Part shown: positions 56,810 to 64,000 of the stretch, piece after piece | Layout: the number at the start of each line of letters is the position of its first letter | Position numbering within the stretch: the stretch's first letter is position 1 | Assembly: GCF_026151205.1 (NCBI RefSeq) | Contig: NC_087073.1 | Coordinates: 186,001-250,000 of the forward strand | DNA: 64,000 nt | Direction of reading: 5' to 3' | From: Bolinopsis microptera | Taxonomy: Eukaryota > Ctenophora > Tentaculata > Lobata > Bolinopsidae | Program-made: the position numbers and the translations under genes | The notes under the pieces: model-generated | What the model saw: the letters and a program-made list of their open reading frames with translations, nothing else | Databases searched by the model: none | What the model was told of the DNA's origin: nothing

Positions 56810-58439
56810 TGGTACTGAGGCGTCTAATAAAGGGTGTCAAGAGTCGGAAACTGCCAGCTGTTCTGACATTTATAGACTTTAAGAAGGCTTTCTACAGTGT
56901 ACATCGTGGGAAAATGCTCAAGATTCTATAGGCTTACGGTATTCCAGTCAAAATCGTACAGCTTATACGGCTCATGTACGAGAAGACAACGGCCAAAGTC
57001 CTAATATAACTCCAGACGGAGAAACTGTTGTTTGAGGTACTAGCAGGTGTGTTACAGGGTGAAACCTTAGCACCTTACCTTTTTGCAATAGTCATCGACT
57101 ACTGTATGAGGCAAGCCATAGGTGATGATGCGGAGCGACTTGGACTCACTCTCGAACGTAAAAAAAGCAGAAGAGTGGGGCCCAAGATCATCACCGATGT
57201 GGACTTTGCAGATGATATACCACTTATTTCTGAGGACATGGACAAGGCCAACGAGTTCCTCAGTTCCTGCTCCGAGTAGAATCGCGGCGGCAGCGAGCGT
57301 ATGGCTACACTTAAACGAAGGCAAGAGGATGATGATTAATCACTCTACACTCGACTGTCACGTGACTTTTTCAACCCGTTCTCTAGCTGGCCCTGAACGA
57401 CTATTCGAAACCCTAACCCTCTTATCTGATCCCAACCCTAACCCTAACCCAATCCCTAACAAAAGCATATGCTGAAACCCTAACCGAACGAGAAATTCGA
57501 CTAACTTCCTTATACGCACGGTCATATCACGTGATCAAGACAGTTTTTCGCCAATATCTTGGCAGGGGAGCATTTTAACCCTATGTCATGGGGTGTGATT
57601 CTGAATCAACGTCCGAAAATACATCGATTCAAGCTGTTTTCAACTGTCGGGGGCCCTTTAAGAACAATCTCGAAGATCGACTGATTTAGCACGCTCAAAG
57701 GCAAGACCAAGGTTATGACATTGAAATTTGAATATGGAGGATCGATCTAGCGACCTCTAAAGCATGAGGTGCCCTACAATGTAAGTTACATAGCACAGAT
57801 AGGGAGATAAGGGTTAGAAAGGGAAAAGCATGGGGTGCCCTACATAGACTGAAGGATATTTGGAAATTCAAACCCTGAAAGAGCCTTAAGATTAGATTGT
57901 TCATAGCGGCTTGTGATCAGTATGCAGTACTGCTCTACGGATCAGAAACCTGGAAACTGACGAAGGCTCAAGAGAAAAGTTTGGACGGGACATACACAAA
58001 GATGCTGCGTATGGCGCTGGGTATCTCATGGAAGAACAAGGTCAGCAATATAACTTTGTATGGTAGCCTACCAAGGCATCAGTTATTCAATTATGCAATT
58101 GACTGACGCCGAGTAGGGTTACGAAGCAGGAGATTAAAAATGGCAGGACACTGCATCAGACATCCTAAGCTACTTGCTAGTGATTTAGTCTTATGGGAAC
58201 CTATGCATGGTAGAGCACAGCAAGGCCGACCAAGACAAAGCTACTTGTCTATGTTACTGAAGGAAGTTGTGACAAACTCTAAAGAGGAACTGCGAACCCT
58301 GATGCGGGACAGAAATATATGGATGGGGTTATCTGGCGCTTCGCCAAGTTCCTGCCTTAATCTTATTGCTGGCTACGTGGCTGATCAAGAACCAATAATT
58401 GTGGGAGAAAGATTGAGATTTGAGCTGTCTAGATACTGA
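56810..58439 (+). pseudogene. Decayed non-LTR retrotransposon reverse transcriptase (unit B)
   Basis: Homologous to 26694-28319 with the same order of fragments: FIDFKKAFYSVH, LAGVLQGETLAPYLF, FADDIPLISE, LHLNEGKRMM, LLYGSETWKLTKAQEKS, LRMALGISWKNKVSN and MAGHCIRHPKLLASDLVLWE. It retains an in-frame WKNKVSN segment deleted in A but has an extra stop (attctatag) in the N-terminal part. Shared and private lesions show decay both before and after the units separated. Confidence 0.85.
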
Positions 58440-59865
58440 GTATCTTATCGCTTTAAAATAGCGTGCTGGCAGTCGTATTCTTAAATGGTATTGGCACTTA
58501 CTTAGAAATAGATGTCCCTAAAATTAATCAGCATATTAAAAAGTAATATAAAAGAAAGATTAAGTTGTTTTGTAAAACATTCACAAACCTGATATTTGAT
58601 AACCTGGGGTAGGACGAAGTCTTCACAAGGTCAAGATAGATTAGTTAGGAATAAGGAAACAGGTTTCTTCTCAAAATTGTTTTTCAAAGTTTCTTGAAAC
58701 TCAGTCACTGAAAACATTTTCAATCAAAAACCATTGAAAAAGGTGTACCAGAAGTTATACTTATAACATGTAAAATCCGGATTGGAGTATTGTTTATAAG
58801 TCGCCTGGTTGCGACTAATTGTATAAATTTGTATTGATCCCGTTTGAAGTTATAACGGCTGTACATGTAAAGTGTAAGTGTCCCAGGCCCCCAAATTGCC
58901 CACAAACACATAACTTAACTGGGGCGTAAAGTCCCTATTATTGGAGATGTACTAAATTGTAAGTGCTCCAGGCCCCAGCTATGCCAGGTGAAAATCTATA
59001 TTAAATCACGGTACTTTCCAGTATCAGCCATAATAACCCAACTGAGACTAATATAACATCTGCATTGTATTGGTAATTTATATTATGTAGTAAGTTACAC
59101 GAAAAAGAAAAGAAACAGTACTAACTACCCCGAGTTTATAGCTGAATTGAGCTAAACTCGGGGTAGTGAGTAGCTGAATTTAGCTGAGTTTTATAACTTC
59201 AGAAAGTCTCTTTACTATAAATCTTCCACGTACCTGCCAAGAAGTATAAGTGTCTCGTCAACAAAGATGCGTCGATTTAAACAAGCTAATAAATCTGGCC
59301 AGGTTTAGTGTAAGCTTACAAAGACACGAGATCGAGAATAAGAAATAAGTCACAACGAGCTGACGAACCAAACGATTTGGATGTAGATTACTGGCATTCC
59401 AGAGTACAGGAACATGATTAAATGCGTCACGTGCACTTCACGTGACCCGTCCGAGAGCTCAGAATAGCGAGTTTAATGTCAGCAGGTAAGGTAACGTGAT
59501 GTGTAACGTGACATTTCATTAGATCACTGCGGTATTATATTACCTACCTACACGGAGCTGAGAGTACTCAACACCTTTCTAGCTGGTGAGTAATGAGTAT
59601 TAGCCTGTAGCAGACCGGAATTGAGCCCTGTAATTTGTAGGTAATTGTTGGTGTGTAGCTGAGCTGCTCATATCGCATAATACAATTAAACTGTGTCACA
59701 AAGTTAGGGGTTTTGTGACAATCTAAGGATTTGTAGTGACAAAGCAAAAACTTGACAAATCATTTGGAGCAATGAGTTGTATATAAGTGACGTACGCTGC
59801 TGCAAGCTGCTGACACCTCGGCAAAAGCTTCTCACGCTATTGTGCTTTTTATGGAGAAATACGTT
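58440..59865. other. LINE tail and flank (unit B), clean reference for 1-2065
   Basis: Non-coding. Includes a perfect 15-bp inverted repeat (see 59124-59167). Provides the uncorrupted version of both noisy tracts (1-2065 and 30142-30435). No gene seen. Confidence 0.6.
59124..59167. other. Perfect 15-bp stem-loop
   Basis: ACTACCCCGAGTTTA at 59124-59138 is the exact reverse complement of 59153-59167, with a 14-base loop. Role unknown; it may be a small hairpin transposon remnant. Confidence 0.8.
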
Positions 59866-60055
59866 AGTAGCGTTTTTGAGCTTGTTATTCTCTTTCAAAA
59901 GTATTCCAAGTGATTTGTATAAGTGCATATATTGACTCTGAATACATAGCAAAATAATTTTCCTCGATTCATGAAGTTTGAAAGAAGTTGCAGCAATGCG
60001 CGCAATTTGGGGAGTGTGCTTTTGGCGGAGATATAATATGCAAGCCTCTTGATTA
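59866..60055. repeat. Third, diverged fragment of the duplicated unit
   Basis: Matches 11213-11385 and 36900-37110 (cagcgtttttgagc, tattccaagt, gcaatgcgcgcaattt) with more substitutions than A and B show to each other. Continues beyond the transposon at 60953 ('aaactgcgcctata'). Confidence 0.75.
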
Positions 60056-60950
60056 CCTTATCGGACCTTATTTGGACGGACATTACTTGAACGCTGGAGG
60101 CCCTAGCGTTCATCTTAATGTCCGTTCAAATAAAGTCCGTTCAATTAATGTCCGTCCAAGTTAAAGTCCGTTGAAATTTTTTCAAAACTTTTTCCATTTC
60201 GAACTTTTTGTCCAGAATATGACAACTATGATAACTTTATTGTGACGTAAGTTAACGACGGAAAGGTTCTCCTTGGTCTGCCGGAGGCACAGAAAACTCT
60301 ACTAGTATATGATGTTTTCAAGGGTCACTTGGCGGAAAAAGTCAACAAAATTATGGCACTCAACAACATAGTTCATGAGCTAGTCCCCGCCAACATGACA
60401 AACTTGTTCCAGCCTCTAGATATTACGGCAAATCATGTTGCCAAGGACATTGTCCGACGTTGTTATAGTTCATATTACTGAGGGGAGGTAATGAAACAGT
60501 GCTAGGAAAGCTCCACGTGATGTTAAAGGTTAAAACCTAAAGTTGTCTAAGATAAAACCACTTCACGCCGAATGGCTTGTAAAAGTTAACACTGAAATGC
60601 AGGACCGGGGCAGTTTGATAAAAAAAGGTTTCCATAAAGCTAGAAATCACTGATGCTTGTTTAAGCATGGACTATTTCATACACGAAAGCCCATTTGATG
60701 AAGATGATATGTGATATTAGATACTGATCATGAACACATATTTTAAAATTTTACTGCTTAATGACTGCTTTTCTTACTTATTGTATATAAAATGGATTTA
60801 AAAATCATTTTCTGAAATTATAAAAACCTCAACAAATTTTAAACAAATTCGGCTTTTTGATGGTTTTGAATGCCTTCGAGCGTTCATATTAATGTCCGTT
60901 CATAATTACGTCCGTTCATGTAATGTCCGTCCAAATAAGGTCCGATAAGG
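60056..60950. mobile_element. TA-flanked DNA transposon with a pogo-like DDE transposase remnant
   Basis: Flanked by TA on both sides (60054-60055, 60951-60952). Ends are perfect inverted repeats beginning CCTTATCGGACCTTATTTGG and continuing ACGGACATTAC. Several further AATGTCCGTTCAA motifs in both orientations lie next to each end. The interior carries a transposase fragment. A TA TSD with a DDE_1-type transposase fits the Tc1/mariner-pogo group. It interrupts the third unit fragment. Confidence 0.8.
60254..60481 (+). pseudogene. DDE_1-type transposase fragment
   Basis: A 75-codon open stretch reads LLVYDVFKGHL (the second catalytic aspartate region), then HELVPANMTNLFQPLDITAN, typical of pogo/Tigger/Jerky transposases where 'PPNTT..LQPLD' follows the second D. 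It ends DIVRRCYSSYY and a stop. A stop lies four codons upstream and the N-terminal DNA-binding part is missing, so it is dead. Confidence 0.7.
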
Positions 60951-60952
60951 TA

Positions 60953-61213
60953 TATAAACTGCGCCTATACGTATAAGTGACGTACGCTGCTGCAAGCTGC
61001 TGAAACTCTTTAAGTTTAATGCGTGAGACAAATTAGAATGAGGGAAGCTAGACTTCCCATAAACGTTGGATAACGTGCCGGACAACGCTCATTATATAGA
61101 CCACCGTATTGCAGACTGCAGAGTTATGTCTATCTAGTTTGTTAGTTTGTTCGTTATTATTTGTAACTGCTGAATGTTTAATGTGGTGGAGTGATACCTG
61201 TCAAGTCATCACT
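60953..61213. other. Spacer before the 35-bp satellite
   Basis: Contains a second copy of 'gtgacgtacgctgctgcaag' (also at about 59787) and AT-rich sequence. No gene seen. Confidence 0.45.
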
Positions 61214-64000
61214 TATTACTCAATATAATACAGTGTTCTATATATTACTCAATATACTACTATACTTCTATACTATATATTACTCAATATAATACAGTGT
61301 TCTATATATTACTCAATATACTACTATACTACTATACTATATATTACTCAATATACTACTATACTACTATACTATATATTACTCAATATACTACTATACT
61401 ACTATACTATATATTACTCAATATACTACTATACTACTATACTATATATTACTCAATATACTACTATACTACTATCCTATATATTACTCAATATACTACT
61501 ATACTACTATACTATATATTACTCAATATACTACTATACTACTATCCTATATATTACTCAATATACTACTATACTACTATACTATATATTACTCAATATA
61601 CTACTATACTACTATACTATATATTACTCAATATACTACTATACTACTATACTATATATTACTCAATATACTACTATACTACTATACTATATATTACTCA
61701 ATATACTACTATACTACTATACTATATATTACTCAATATACTACTATACTACTATCCTATATATTACTCAATATACTACTATACTACTATACTATATATT
61801 ACTCAATATACTACTATACTACTATACTATATATTACTCAATATACTACTATACTACTATACTATATATTACTCAATATACTACTATACTACTATACTAT
61901 ATATTACTCAATATACTACTATACTACTATACTATATATTACTCAATATACTACTATACTACTATCCTATATATTACTCAATATACTACTATACTACTAT
62001 ACTATATATTACTCAATATACTACTATACTACTATACTATATATTACTCAATATACTACTATACTACTATACTATATATTACTCAATATACTACTATACT
62101 ACTATACTATATATTACTCAATATACTACTATACTACTATCCTATATATTACTCAATATACTACTATACTACTATACTATATATTACTCAATATACTACT
62201 ATACTACTATCCTATATATTACTCAATATACTACTATACTACTATACTATATATTACTCAATATACTACTATACTACTATACTATATATTACTCAATATA
62301 CTACTATACTACTATACTATATATTACTCAATATACTACTATACTACTATACTATATATTACTCAATATACTACTATACTACTATACTATATATTACTCA
62401 ATATACTACTATACTACTATCCTATATATTACTCAATATACTACTATACTACTATACTATATATTACTCAATATACTACTATACTACTATACTATATATT
62501 ACTCAATATACTACTATACTACTATACTATATATTACTCAATATACTACTATACTACTATACTATATATTACTCAATATACTACTATACTACTATACTAT
62601 ATATTACTCAATATACTACTATACTACTATACTATATATTACTCAATATACTACTATACTACTATACTATATATTACTCAATATACTACTATACTACTAT
62701 ACTATATATTACTCAATATACTACTATACTACTATACTATATATTACTCAATATACTACTATACTACTATACTATATATTACTCAATATACTACTATACT
62801 ACTATACTATATATTACTCAATATACTACTATACTACTATACTATATATTACTCAATATACTACTATACTACTATACTATATATTACTCAATATACTACT
62901 ATACTACTATCCTATATATTACTCAATATACTACTATACTACTATACTATATATTACTCAATATACTACTATACTACTATACTATATATTACTCAATATA
63001 CTACTATACTACTATACTATATATTACTCAATATACTACTATACTACTATACTATATATTACTCAATATACTACTATACTACTATACTATATATTACTCA
63101 ATATACTACTATACTACTATACTATATATTACTCAATATACTACTATACTACTATACTATATATTACTCAATATACTACTATACTACTATACTATATATT
63201 ACTCAATATACTACTATACTACTATACTATATATTACTCAATATACTACTATACTACTATACTATATATTACTCAATATACTACTATACTACTATCCTAT
63301 ATATTACTCAATATACTACTATACTACTATACTATATATTACTCAATATACTACTATACTACTATACTATATATTACTCAATATACTACTATACTACTAT
63401 ACTATATATTACTCAATATACTACTATACTACTATACTATATATTACTCAATATACTACTATACTACTATACTATATATTACTCAATATACTACTATACT
63501 ACTATACTATATATTACTCAATATACTACTATACTACTATACTATATATTACTCAATATACTACTATACTACTATACTATATATTACTCAATATACTACT
63601 ATACTACTATACTATATATTACTCAATATACTACTATACTACTATACTATATATTACTCAATATACTACTATACTACTATACTATATATTACTCAATATA
63701 CTACTATACTACTATACTATATATTACTCAATATACTACTATACTACTATACTATATATTACTCAATATACTACTATACTACTATACTATATATTACTCA
63801 ATATACTACTATACTACTATACTATATATTACTCAATATACTACTATACTACTATACTATATATTACTCAATATACTACTATACTACTATACTATATATT
63901 ACTCAATATACTACTATACTACTATACTATATATTACTCAATATACTACTATACTACTATACTATATATTACTCAATATACTACTATACTACTATACTAT
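61214..64000. repeat. 35-bp satellite, about 79 copies, running off the window
   Basis: Unit atattactcaatatactact followed by atactactatactat. Extremely homogeneous; the only frequent variant is tatcctat. The first units are irregular (aatacagtgttctat). Composed almost only of A, T and C on this strand. The array continues past 64000. Confidence 0.97.

Larger units (their letters stand above)
33312..59865. repeat. Unit B of the large duplicated segment
   Basis: Collinear with unit A (9239-30435), clean in quality, and carrying its own insertions: TTATAA MITEs, 36136-36562, 43115-43558 and the LTR retrotransposon. It also has an expanded 45-bp array and a contracted 56-bp satellite. It supplies the intact version of the NERD-helicase gene. 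Confidence 0.85.

Overview
The window is repeat-dominated eukaryotic DNA, most probably from an invertebrate animal. Supporting this are an apparent 3' terminal exon with a splice acceptor (7574-7770), a Ty3/mag-type LTR retrotransposon, decayed LINE reverse transcriptases, several DNA transposons with target-site duplications (TSDs), TTAGGG-like sequence and kilobase-scale satellites. I see no bacterial operon, ribosome-binding site or CRISPR system. I cannot name the species.

Large-scale layout: two very similar ~20-26 kb units lie head to tail, unit A (about 9239-30435) and unit B (about 33312-59865). Each carries, in the same order, a small MITE, a minus-strand NERD-nuclease/SF1-helicase gene, a CACGTG-rich array, a 56-bp satellite, a 43-bp satellite and a dead LINE. 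They differ mainly by clean insertions with TSDs and by array copy number. Unit A has a Mutator-like palindrome (21901-23746), a CAATTGACCCC element carrying a telomere-like GGGTCA array (24451-25760) and a poly-G/poly-C-ended element (28779-30141). Unit B has two TTATAA-flanked MITEs (34268-35209), two unclassified insertions and an intact-looking 6.8-kb LTR retrotransposon (46574-53395). The pattern fits either a recent segmental duplication or two haplotypes of one locus joined by the assembler.

Left flank: 1-2065 is a noisy, insertion-inflated copy of the tail of these units (compare 58262-59810). It is followed by a 58-bp repeat, a 3.9-kb ACACAACATT satellite, a terminal exon and a 23-bp array. 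Right flank: a third diverged fragment of the unit (59866-60055) is interrupted by a TA-flanked DNA transposon with a DDE transposase remnant. A 35-bp satellite then runs to the window end.

Sequence quality is uneven. Tracts 11390-12835 and 30300-31255 are almost free of C and 31256-32525 is almost free of G. These are probably consensus failures, and the join at about 31255 may be artificial.

The genes with real coding content are the NERD-helicase of unit B (39303-41519, full length), its truncated partner in unit A (12865-14826), the retrotransposon gag and pol (pol carries an in-frame 765-bp internal duplication), and the terminal exon at 7574-7770. The other long open frames are by-products of stop-free tandem repeats. 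The most unusual gene is the NERD-nuclease/zinc-cluster/SF1-helicase protein. Its architecture resembles nucleic-acid-targeting defence proteins, but its function here is not known.
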